In this document: positions 21,679 to 32,298 of the stretch, piece by piece
How the letters are laid out: each line of letters starts with the position of its first letter
Numbering within the stretch: position 1 is the first letter of the stretch
From: Amia ocellicauda
Taxonomy: Eukaryota > Chordata > Actinopteri > Amiiformes > Amiidae
Length of the DNA stretch: 64,000 nucleotides
Assembly (NCBI RefSeq): GCF_036373705.1
Contig: NC_089863.1
Location: 26,455,727 to 26,519,726 of the forward strand
Direction of reading: 5' to 3'
Notes under the pieces: model-generated
Database searches by the model: none
Seen by the model: the letters and a program-made list of their open reading frames with translations, nothing else
Told to the model about the DNA's origin: nothing
Made by a program: the position numbers and the translations under genes

Positions 21679-21712
21679 ATAAAGTCAATATTTTCGAGCA
21701 AGTGTTTTTATT
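21679..21712. terminator. Convergent poly(A) signals of CART2 and probably JTB
   Basis: AATAAA on the plus strand (21679-21684) would end CART2. TTTATT at 21707-21712 is AATAAA on the minus strand and could end JTB, with another at about 21807. The two genes would then be tail-to-tail with nearly touching or overlapping 3' ends. For JTB this implies a 2-kb 3' UTR, which is inference. Confidence 0.45.
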
Positions 21713-22994
21713 GTCTAATTTACACATCTCTCTCCTCCCACTACCCTCAGATATATACTCCGACAGTTACACACTGTAGGGAAAATCTGTGAGATTGATC
21801 CATGCAGAATTTATTTGTTCACTTCCCGGTGACCGGCAGCTCATATCAACAAATGCTTCACATCTCTCATAAAAATACGTTATTTACAGTATACTATTAA
21901 CAGAGTCATTGGGGATGGGGAAAAAAACACTTAGCGTTCAAAACTGCTCAGATCAACAGTGATTTAACCGAACAGCTGGCAGTCTAAGGTTTTAAAGACT
22001 TCTGCCTCCAAATGGAAGATTTGACATTAAAAAATGTCAATTGTGATTAAAAAACAAAAAAACACAATCTTAGTTTGGTGCAAAATATTACAATGCGGTG
22101 ACTTAAATACTAGAAAACCTGGGTTTGTTTTTCCCACCAATAACTCAAAGGATCTGTTCTGAAACCATACGTTGGACAATGTGCAAAAAATAAAATAAAA
22201 CATCTGGACAAATGAGAGCGAGAGGGAGGAATATTAATAATAAAAAAAAATTGCACCAACTGTACAAGTTAAAATAAACAAATATTAATGAAAATCAATA
22301 ATAATATTGGGGATAAATAGCAGGATAAAGACGTCTAAGCAATTTTCTGGGATGTCCTGACTGCATATTACAACCATGTGCAAGTGTATTCATCATTATT
22401 ATTTAGAGAAATACCCTAAGTATACATTATTTCCAAAGTAGTGACTAAATCCTGCATTTGTAGACCATTATTTTCCCATTTCCTCATTTGTTTTGATGAG
22501 AAACAACACAAAACAGATTGAACAAATCCCAATAAATACAGTCCCGACAGAATATAGTCCGTCCCCCCCACCCCAACACTTTTTAAGAGATGAGAGGCAA
22601 AATACAGATGAAGGCAAAGACCGAAAGTCTTTAAACTGGGAAAGTCATTAAAGCCCCTCTGACCCTGGCACCCTCTCCACGGCGTCGACCGACCCAGGCG
22701 ATGGCCGGTTGCACAGTAACTGAAAGAAACGGGGTCCGAGGGTGCCGTCCCACAGTAAATAACCCCCCACACACACTCAGCACACCCACTCGGAGAATGG
22801 GAGGGAGACTCAGACATGACGGCCTTCGTTCAAACGTAAATACAAACTGACACAAATACAACATAAACACAGCTGTGGAGGCGCGTCAGTGTCCTGTAGG
22901 AGCTCAGAACTCCCCTGTGAAGCGTGTACCATGGAGGGGGGGGGGAAGGTGTGCTTTAAGAATTGGCTCAGATCAGAGGAGAAATCACACTGAA

Positions 22995-22998
<4 letters not shown>

Positions 22999-23058
<60 letters not shown>
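22999..23058. repeat. (CA)n microsatellite
   Basis: About 30 perfect CA units, within the presumed JTB 3' UTR on the opposite strand. Confidence 0.97.
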
Positions 23059-23061
<3 letters not shown>

Positions 23062-23600
23062 CCCACAATCTCTCTCTCCTTTGCATAATGTGGCAAACAA
23101 ACACCTGGAGGGCTACAGCCATACAAAGACCCAGGCCGGCTCAAGACTGGCACCATAACATTTCATCCGTACATCCTGAAGGTCTTAAAAAGGGATTCCA
23201 AATATGTAAAACTAAACCTGCTCCTCAATGCAGTGTCATCATTCCGATTCCCATGAGCCTCTGGGCTCCCTCTGTAACACAACCACCGCCACACCTGTCC
23301 CTCGAACAGGGAAAGGCGAGTTCTTGCCACCGGCCCCGTTCAAAAGAGCTCTTGTGATCTCAGTCAGTCCAAACTGTAAGATGCATTTAAAAAAAGCACA
23401 CAAAAAACACAGGACTAAAGTCAGTGTCTTGTTGTTGTCCAGGATTAGTCCTCTGACTAAGCAGGCCTGGTTCCTTGCTTCCTTCCCCAAACTGCGCTCT
23501 CTCCACGTGTTAAAGCAGGCCTTCCTAACGTCGCCATCTTGTCCACACATCTTTTCCAAGTTTCAAAAAGAGCCAGGTGGTGAGCAGTTTCTGGTCTCCA

Positions 23601-23614
23601 CCACTAGGGGGCAG
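23601..23614 (+). promoter_or_regulatory. Candidate CTCF motif
   Basis: CCACTAGGGGGCAG fits the CTCF core CCASYAGRKGGCRS exactly. It points right, toward the minus-strand match at about 26605, with JTB in between. Confidence 0.45.
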
Positions 23615-23746
23615 GAGACCCTCCTAGATTATTAAAACATCATTATAAAACACCGTTTTGTGTAGTTTTTCCCCAGGTTGTCGTGGTCCTAGGGCCGGTC
23701 GGCTGGACTGGCCATCGTTTTGCCAGCGCCCCCCCCACCCGGGCCT

Positions 23747-25324
23747 CTAGATGGACTCAATCTGCTTGCGGACCTTCTCCGAGGCCAGCCGGTCCAGGGC
23801 GCGCTGGCGCATCACCACCAGCAGGGCGAAGACCACGGTCAGGCCCACCACGGTGCCCTCGAACCTCCAGAAGCGGCTCTCCTCCATCAGGGCCGAGCGG
23901 CAGCTGGCGGGGACAAGAGGAACAGGGCATTGGGCAAGACTGAGCACAGGATTTGGGACCCTAGCGGCCGACTGCCCGATCCGGAGGGACACGCAGACAA
24001 AGGGGACTAAGTGGGGGAAACAAAACCAGGGAAATGAGTGGGCCGTTTTGACTTTTGTTGTAAGGTGACGTCACCTGGAAAGAAAAAACACCAGGGGATG
24101 AAATTCAGCCTCTCCCCGTCACATGATTGGGGTTTTCGACTGCCAAACCAAACCAGGACGTGCATTATTTAAGGGGTTGAGAGGCGGAGCTTGTAAAACT
24201 GAAAACAGTCTTACACAAAGTAAGTTGAGAGTAAGTTGTCTCTCCAACGTATCGATTGTCTGTTAACGCGTCTATTTTCCACTCCCTGTTTCATTTACAC
24301 TTCCTGTTCTGCCCAGTGCTTTGGGGGCGACCTTTGACCTGAACCGCGCTTTAGACCCACAATCGCTGATGGAGACACCCACCTCTTGTACTCGTCTTTG
24401 TTGGACTTGGCACAGTTGATCATCTCCACATACCCAGTTTGTGTGCACGCTGCCCACGACTTCTAGAAGGAAAGAGTGGACAGTGAGACCCAGAACAAGT
24501 CCCCCCACACATACTCTGCGGCCCCCAGGTTCGACAGTCACCTCCAGCAGCGATGCCCGGACCCTCGTACACGACCCCAGTACTCACAGATTGGAAGGCG
24601 TTGCACTGGGAGCACTCCCGGGCGACCACAAACTCCTCCACCTGCCAGCAGGGCGTGGCCATGGCGGACATCACTGCGGGACACAAGGACACAGGACTGA
24701 AGGACACAGTGTTGCCACCAAGGTCAAAGGTCACGACCCCAATTGGAGTTGGACCAGAAAGAAAAACTATAAAGGGGGTTCCAATTTCAGGGTGCTTTTA
24801 AGTTTATGATTAACTATGAGTGCGCCCTAAATATCTGGGGACAGGGTTGACTTAGACCCCAGCAGTCAGTGATGGGGAAACCAATTAAGTCAATTAATTT
24901 AATCAATTAAGAATCGTGTCCAGGCTGAGAGGTAAACCACAAAACTACAAACTCCTCCAAACCCAGGGTTCCCCAGCAGCAGTTTCAGTGCAGACATAAA
25001 CCCAGATCTCAGTACTGGGTCACAGAAACAAGCCCTACCTGGCGTCTTCATTTCACTGGACACAGGGACTCCCAAAACTCTGCAGGAAGAGGAGAACGAA
25101 AGCACGATCAAAGCACAGCCACAGCGCCGCCATCACTGTAAAGCGGACCGGTTACAGAAGCCGAGGCAAGGGGGATAGAGCCCGCCCCCCCAGCTTTACC
25201 TGACAGATACGAGGCTCCACAGCAGGCTGTAGAGGGCCAGGGAGCGGGGCAGGCATGCCAGCCCCGCACAGAGGGGCGAGGGAGGGGGCAGGCCGATCAC
25301 AGAGATCCTGCAGTCGCTCTCCAT
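23747..25324 (-). CDS. jtb: JTB, jumping translocation breakpoint protein (162 aa, five exons)
   Basis: JTB is a small single-pass type I membrane protein linked to mitochondria, cytokinesis and growth control. Coding exons in transcript order are 25200-25324, 25039-25079, 24588-24673, 24383-24462 and 23747-23903; frame is kept across all four GT-AG introns. Exon 1 (residues 1-41) ends in a hydrophobic signal-like stretch. The cysteine-rich ectodomain follows: TPCWQVEEFVVARECSQC (about residues 63-80), then QTGYVEMINC. The transmembrane segment is about residues 127-143 (TVVGLTVVFALLVV), and the cytoplasmic end RQRALDR...EKVRKQIESI matches the human C-terminus almost exactly. The first 55 residues are poorly conserved, so the start at 25324 rests on the only in-frame ATG before a signal-like segment. 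It lies tail-to-tail with CART2 and upstream of nothing on its own strand for 4 kb. Identity is secure. Confidence 0.95.
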
Positions 25325-25531
25325 TGTCCACCGCAGGGAGAGGGGGGACCTGTTGGACGCGAGGGACACCGCCCTCAGTCTTCAGTCCAAGGGTGCTGCC
25401 GAACTGTGGGGAGTAATATCTATGTCTGTTGTGTACACAGAAACCTTTTCAAAGATCCAGGATTCCTTCCAATGTAGGACAATTACTCAGTGGAATATTT
25501 TGTCATTATTACTACTACTACATGTCGTAAC

Positions 25532-25655
25532 ACCAGGGTTCCCAAAGGCTCAGTTACTTCAATTAAGGTTCAATTAAGTAATTTAGAGCTCAGTTGGAAC
25601 AAAAAACAGAAAGGTAGGGGCTCCTCCAGGACCAGGGCTGGGAACTCTGGTCTTA
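25532..25655 (+). mobile_element. Palindromic hAT-like MITE, internally deleted
   Basis: The left part CAGGGTTCCCAAAGG is joined directly to the right arm (TTCAATTAAGTAATTTAG, GGTAGGGGCTCCTCC, CCAGGGCTGGGAAC). It lies about 210 bp upstream of the JTB start codon. Confidence 0.75.
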
Positions 25656-25830
25656 GCAGATGCCCTTATCTAAAGTGACTTCCAACTGTGACAATTTATC
25701 AAATTACATGTGCATCCAATGACCCACTTATACAGCTGGGGTTGTACTGGTGCATTGTGGGTACAGTAGCAGTGTCTCTGACCTGGGATTGAACCCACAG
25801 GAGCCCAGAGCCTCGTCTGTTGCAAAAAAA
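25656..25830 (-). mobile_element. SINE (tRNA-type, L2-like tail), minus orientation
   Basis: Read on the plus strand it starts with the inverted tail TAGCAGATGCCCTTATC and ends with CTGGGATTGAACCCACAGG, whose complement resembles a pol III B box (GGGTTCAATCCCAG). The tail complements the LINE tail at 6616-6650, so the SINE probably uses L2-type machinery. Confidence 0.65.
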
Positions 25831-25899
25831 AGACACATACTATAACCCGATTTAGACACTAGGCTTTTTGAACTATACAGCATGTATTTTCAATCCTAA

Positions 25900-26640
25900 A
25901 ATATCCACTATAAGGAGTTGAATAATGACAATATGACGGGGAGGAAACCACTGACGTGTTCTGCGCATGATCCAGCTGCGACCGTGTGATTAGCATCTGC
26001 AGTTCAAGAGATCATGAATAATGAAGTGGCAACCTGGGTGACGTGTTACACTGCCGCCATTTGAAACAACTTCGTATACAAATAAAAACCTGTCCTTAAT
26101 GTGATCAGCTATACAGCAGCACTGTTATTACTCGGCTGTACTGGTCTGAGTGCAACACTACATCGGGGTATGTGTGCGGACAGCAGCGGGGGGTCTTCTT
26201 AACCTGTCTAGGCCGTAGTTTGGGGACATGCAGAGAGTAAATATTTAAACAGGCCTGAATCAAAGGGATTCAATACAGGCATGTTAGCCGCAGATCGGAG
26301 TGTCGTACGTGTATAGTTAGTGACAATCGCATTAGTGCCCCTGCGTTTCTCCCGGGGTGTTTGATCGCCCTGGAAAACACCTCTTAACACATTCAGCCCG
26401 CAAACATACGTTATCCGCGCTGGGCCTGCCTCCGCGCAGTCATCGCCGCTCACAGGGTCTCCCGATCCGGCCGTGAAGAGAAAGTATATCCGCGGATGCA
26501 CAGCTATCCCTGTCCAGCGGCGGCCATTTTGAAATATGCGCACAGGCAAGACGCCACTGCGGGCCGCCGCTCCGAGCCGCGCCGCACAGCAAAGCACAGC
26601 GCAGCGCCCCCTGGCGGCCGGACGACCAGGGCAATACAGT
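25900..26640 (-). promoter_or_regulatory. Probable JTB promoter region (CpG-rich, YY1-like and CTCF-like motifs)
   Basis: Bases 26380-26630 are rich in CG dinucleotides. On the minus strand there are YY1-type motifs, CAAATGGCGGC (about 26052-26062) and AAAATGGCCGCC (about 26521-26532), and a strong CTCF-like match CCGCCAGGGGGCGC (about 26605-26618). The JTB start codon is 0.7-1.3 kb downstream on the minus strand, so a non-coding first exon may lie here. I could not define one. Confidence 0.4.
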
Positions 26641-26722
26641 ACTATACAGCACTGTTCATGTATGATACTGTGTATAACCACATCAATTACACTGTACTTT
26701 CTTTACACATCCAAATATATTA

Positions 26723-26774
26723 CATGCTAAATTACGTGAACTCCTGGAGGGTATTATGTGTAAACCTCTGCTTG

Positions 26775-26784
<10 letters not shown>
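26723..26784 (+). repeat. Source half of a 62-bp inverted duplication
   Basis: The reverse complement of this segment occurs at 27311-27372 with a single mismatch seen by eye. It contains CTCCTGGAGGGTATTATGTG and runs into an (AT)n stretch at 26777-26802. Confidence 0.9.
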
Positions 26785-26810
<26 letters not shown>

Positions 26811-27190
26811 TTTTCATAGGAGTCCTAAACCCAGTGACCCAGTTTACACAGTGCATGGAGTTTATTACATGTATGCAATGTATTTGGGCTAAATAACATC
26901 TTCAGAACAGGATGTGATGATTTAATACAGATTACCACGTTTTAGTTTTAGTTTTTCAAGCAAAAACATGTTAACTGCTGGAAAAGAATGAAGAACAATT
27001 AAAGGCACCACCTATTCTTCACACCGCAACCCTTTGTTTCTCGTGCCATCATGGGATTAAACTCCCTTTTAAAGTATGTGTGTGGGTGTTGGGAAATCTA
27101 GGTGTTTTGTGTTACGGAGACAAATGACTTTCAAGTCTGCACATTTTTGTGAGTGTGGGTGTCTGGAAGTAAAGAACCGATGGGTTACAA

Positions 27191-27547
27191 CAGGGGTGGC
27201 TAACTGATCCTTGAGAGACGCAATCCTGCAGGATTTCAAGGTCTCTCTAAATTACCAATTAATGGATACCTTGAACACAGGGACATTTTGCCTAATTAAG
27301 ACATGCCTAAATATATATATCAAGCAGAGGTTTACACATAATACCCTCCAGGAGTTCACATAATTTAGCATGCAAAGTGTCCCTGTGTTCAAGGTCTCTC
27401 TAAATTACCAATGAATGGATACCTTGAAAACAGGGACATTTTGCCTAATTAAGACCCTTAATGGGTTCAATTAAGCAGTTAACAATCTGGATAAAACAAA
27501 AACCTGTACACCCTGCAGCCCTCCAGGACCAGGGTTAGCCACATCTG
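27191..27547 (+). mobile_element. Palindromic repeat copy, rearranged
   Basis: It begins CAGGGGTGGCTAACTGATCC and ends CCAGGACCAGGGTTAGCCAC, consistent with a subfamily of the MITE. Internally it is disrupted by the 62-bp inverted copy (27311-27372) and has a duplicated block (ACCTTGAACACAGGGACATT near 27270 and, slightly changed, near 27422). Confidence 0.65.
27311..27372 (-). repeat. Inserted half of a 62-bp inverted duplication
   Basis: This is the reverse complement of 26723-26784, lying inside the MITE copy at 27191-27547 and next to a duplicated host block. It looks like a templated insertion. Confidence 0.9.
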
Positions 27548-27585
27548 TGTTACAATACCTGGGGAGTCCAATAGTTGGGCTAAGG

Positions 27586-27870
27586 TAGTGGTTCTCAAAA
27601 TCCTTCTGGTTTTCATTCCAACTGAGCTCTCAATTACTTAATTGAACCCTTAATTGAAGTAATTTTCTTACATTTCACATTTTTTAAATTGAGTAACATA
27701 AGTCAGTTCCATAATAAGTTCCTTATACCATATTATACTTAAAATTGAAAGGCTCTGATTTTAGCAAATTATTAGTTCAATTAAGGGTGCAATTAAGTAA
27801 TTGAGAGCTCAGTTGGAACAAGAAACCGCAGGGTAGGCGCCCCTCCAGTACCAGGGTTTGAGAACTACTG
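27586..27870 (+). mobile_element. Palindromic hAT-like MITE, full length
   Basis: The ends are TAGTGGTTCTCAAA and TTTGAGAACTACTG, with TTAATTGAACCC arms. The flanks GGCTAAGG (left) and ATCTAAGG (right) are a decayed 8-bp target duplication, matching at six of eight positions. Confidence 0.87.
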
Positions 27871-28230
27871 ATCTAAGGTGAGTGTTAATATAGTTTGGAG
27901 AGTCATGGATAGAATAACTATTGTCAGTTTAAAGGAGCAGCTGTGAAATCTGGTTAATCTTGCTTTACTGGAATCCACAATATATCAGGCATTCTCCTAT
28001 TCTCTTCAGTCTTGTCATGTAGTCTGTGGTCGGATCCAATGCCAGATAATTATATTAGTTTCTACCCATGGCTGAAAGAGGAAGGTTATACACACACCCC
28101 AGGGCCTTTTTCCCTATTGGCTATTTTAGCTGCCACACCAACCTACAACAACCAATCACCACCTTTGTATACAGCACAGGCCAGAGAGAATGTTAGAGGC
28201 ATGAAAGCAGAGGAGGGAAGATGACAAATG

Positions 28231-28236
28231 TTTATT
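28231..28236 (-). terminator. Candidate poly(A) signal for CREB3L4
   Basis: TTTATT on the plus strand is AATAAA on the minus strand. It is the first such signal I see after the CREB3L4 stop at 29733, giving a 3' UTR of about 1.5 kb. Inference from position only. Confidence 0.35.
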
Positions 28237-29732
28237 TAAAAACTGTACAGTAACAGTAAAAAAAAAAAAAATCAACAAAACCAAGAAAAACTGGAATATT
28301 TATCCTTCTTTAAAAAAATCCACTCCATCCTCATCCGTTTCCCTTTGTACATAAATAAAGACAATTCATATCAATCCACATGAAATATTTTAACAAGACT
28401 GCGAAGGTCAGCGACTAGAGAGGTGTGCGCACCCTGAAGTCAAGGAATAAGGGATCCGTGAATCCTGGTAAGAAGGTCCCACCAACTGGAAAACCATGAA
28501 ATACCAAGTTTTAAATAAAAAAATGCAATGTAGATGAAGCAAAGTCTCTTGATTTCTGCAAATGAGTGGCAAATAGGAAGCAGACACTAAATGATGTAGT
28601 TGATGGTGATCGATGATATATGCAGCACCTACTGGTTCAAGTTTGGGATTGGAGTGTACAACCAGCATGTGCACTTGTCAACAAATACACATGTGCAGGA
28701 CCGCTGACATCACAGCTGGGAAAGCCAATCAGAATGCTTCGCTGACAAATACAAATCTCCGCCTGCGCTTCTGACAAGAAGATTCCTCATCGCTGATTTT
28801 AAAAGGCAAAACTACACATATAATAAGAAACAGGAAACGCGAAGGACAGTAAACATCATTGGGAGGTGATGGAGAAGTCATGTCTTTTGCTCGGTACAGC
28901 CTATCAGCCCGTACAGCAAGTCCCACAATGCTTTGCGGTCAGTGCTGTGCCGTACCTGTCCACAATCCCAACACTGGTCTCTCACGTTCTAGATCAGTGC
29001 TGTCCAATTTCCCTAATCCAACACCTAAAGAACTACAAAATACAACCTCTTACTCTGATTTAAAGAAGTTCACATCTGCAGGCGATCCACATTTTTTTTT
29101 CCTTAATGCCGTCATCCGAGATCGATAAGAACGATAGCGATCACAAAAAACAATCAATATTAGGCCGATAATATCTGAAATCACTTACTCCTCAATCAAG
29201 GCGGCGGTCCCTCTTTGCGAGTGCGTCTAAGATGTCACAGCCTCTGATCGGACAACATGATCATGTGTCCACCACCTTGTAGGTTGATTTTAATAATACA
29301 CTAGGGTTGTAGAGGAGATGTTCAGCTTTAAAACCACTTGACTCCCAAACAATCATGATATTTAGTTGCCACAAAGTGTTACGTTGGGATTTGGTTTTTT
29401 GAATTCGTTTGGCCCTTTGTGGGTGCGAGAAACTGGCACAGTAACGACAGATAGAGGAGGCACGTGCCGCACTGGTGGATCGGCTGGGAGCGCTGTTCTG
29501 TAAGGTGCCTTTAAATTCTGACTGTGGTGAAAAATGCAGTTTATAAATACGTATACATCTGTGTCCGCGTTGATTTTGAGTAGTTAGGTCACTAATTAGT
29601 AGCAACGACCTCCGTTCTCCATATCGGAATCTGCACATCCCTATTCTAGAATTTCAGAAAAGCCCTAGAATAGATTTTGAAAAAGCACAGAATAGAACAG
29701 ATTTTCTTCCCTAGCCACTCACAAAATTCAGT

Positions 29733-32234
29733 CTACATTTCGTCAGCGTGAGCAGGTTTCGCAGAGTCTATGCTGGCGCCCCCCTGTGCTTTGGAGGGCC
29801 CCATGTCCAATGCCAGCTGATTAGTCCTGTCTTCCGCCTGCAACGATGAACCATTCTTGGATTGGCCCTCATCCTGAGCCATGCCCCCCTGGAGAGCGGC
29901 TTCCGGCGTTTCGATTGGCTGCTGTGGGAGCGTGGGGGGCGGGTCGGCAGATTCCGATTGGCCAGTGTCCGGGGAGAAGGGCAGGGGGCCATATCCAACG
30001 GCAGCGACGACATCATCCCCAGTTTCGGGAAGACTGGAGGAGGCGGAGTCGGTCAGGATGTTCCTGGAGATTACTGCAATGACAGGACACAGGTCAGAGT
30101 GGGGGTCGGCAGAGCACAGCCCCACAATCATAGACATGGCGGTATCCCATGATTCCACACCGAATCCTGCAGACCCTACTTCAGTCGGAGTCTGGACAAT
30201 CACACAGCACACAAGTGACTCAGAAGGTACTGGTGTATTTAAACCACACAGGGGCAACAATCTACTACTACATTACTGGGAATAATTTAGATTTGGAGAA
30301 ATGGAGTCCGGGATGTAGAACTATCCCCCACCTCACTCTCCTCTTCTGCAGGGGCCAACGAGACTGCTGCACCACCACCCGGCAGACAGCACAGCACAGG
30401 GGACGGTGGGGACCAAATGGCATTTTTTACGCTTCGGTCTTGCACAATCTATTCACCGGATTCTGTTATTCAATCTATGTTTGTTATGCCGCTAGCTGCC
30501 TGGAAAGCTTTAACTCTGTGCTCTCCTAGCCCGGTCTAAGGTTGTTGTTGACAGTGAAGGTTTTTCGGCTACTCAGCTGTTGCCCTTTGAACAGGCGCTG
30601 TCACGGGAGCAGACTCTGTAGCCGGAGGAAGTGGCCAACCCTGCTTGCTGACAGATCACAAAGCAAAAGGGGTTGAAGGAACATCAGACACGTGCATGCG
30701 TGTGCTTGTGTGTGTGTGTGTGTGTGTTTCTGCGCCATCCTAGCCGTCCACACAATCCCACCTGTCTCGATAAAAAGGAAGGCCTGCACATTGCAGGCCT
30801 GTAGGCAGGAGAAGGACCCAAACCTGCAGCGTCTGCTCACCTCCTTTAGGCGCGTAGCTGTCCTCTACGTCTGCCGGGCCCCAGAGGAAGGGGCTGTAAC
30901 TGGGGAAGATGATCAGGGCCAGGGAGAAGATAATGATCTGCAAAGAAAGGCCAACATAGATTCCCCCATCAGGCTTCAGAGCCCAAATCAAGTGCAGGGG
31001 TCGGGAGTGCAAGAATACTACGTCACATGCATTGAGGCAGGCAAGAGAGAGAGGAAGAGAGAGTTTGAGAGGAGATGGGTGACAGATCAAATGTTTCTTG
31101 GGTAAACTGTAAGTTGTCCTGGATAGGAGCATCTGCAAATAAATAATAATAATATTATGTCTAGGGGGCGTAGACAGAGGGGGGTGTGGACACATGTGTC
31201 AGATCGGGTTGCAAGGACAGGAACGTTTTCATGCACAGGTGAAGGCGAGACAGGCTAGCGGGGCGGAGAGCAGCCAAGCCCTCACCATGATGCAGGTGCC
31301 CGTCTGTGCGGCCTTGGTTGCAGTCTGCTTGATCAGGGACTGCAGTGCCCTCAGCTGTGCCAACAGAGACCTGGGGACGAGGACACAAGGAAGGGTCAAA
31401 GGGGCCTGCCACCTGTCTCCTTGTTGTTACAGACACAAAGAGAGAGAGACGGAGAGGGGTGTGGGGCGGTCTGTGCTCTCCCCCTGATGTGGCACTTACA
31501 CGTTGTGCTTCTCCAGCTGCTCCACAGTCTTCTGGAGCTCGTGGTTCTGCGCCGAACAGGCCGCCACCCTAGGAAGGAACGCTGTTGTCAGTACACAAGC
31601 CCTTGCATTCACTCTTGCATTTTCAACATGCATACACACTACCGGTCAAAAGTTATAGAACACCTCCATGTATCCAGTTGAAATTTGTTGAAATGTACGC
31701 ATTTTAATGTCTCAATGTACTCTGAAATTAAAGCACAGAACAAATAAACAATTGGAAATAAAAGGAAATCATGGCATCGTAATGTAATGTAAATGTAAGC
31801 CCTTCAGCTGACAAACCCCTCTGTACCCTTAAAAGGCTCCAGATCCATGTGCTTCTCTTTATCCCATGTGTGCTCTTCACTGTTGTTGTTTGCCAAGCGT
31901 TTGGTATCCCATGAAAGCTGAGACTCTCGGATGTGAACCATTCTCTGATGTGAAAAATTTGTTTTATATACCCTCCCTCTGCATTCTGAAATGGGGGGGG
32001 TGGGGGGATACACGGTCTGAGTAGGAATACAAAATCTCAGAAAATATTATCAATATGACATATTCTGGAACCAGACAGTCTACTGATCAAAACAAGACCA
32101 TCCACGTGTTGGTAGAAGCAACACACACCTGTAGAGAGCTCAACATGTCAAGATGGAAAACTCTGTTTACAGCGTACTGATACACAACGGTTTGACATCA
32201 TTGGATCTGAACTTCTCTGTATTTGATAAATAAT

Positions 32235-32298
<64 letters not shown>

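Noticed and set aside
23683-24068. Overlapping plus-strand frames of 86-105 codons
   Set aside because: They are antisense shadows of the last JTB exon.
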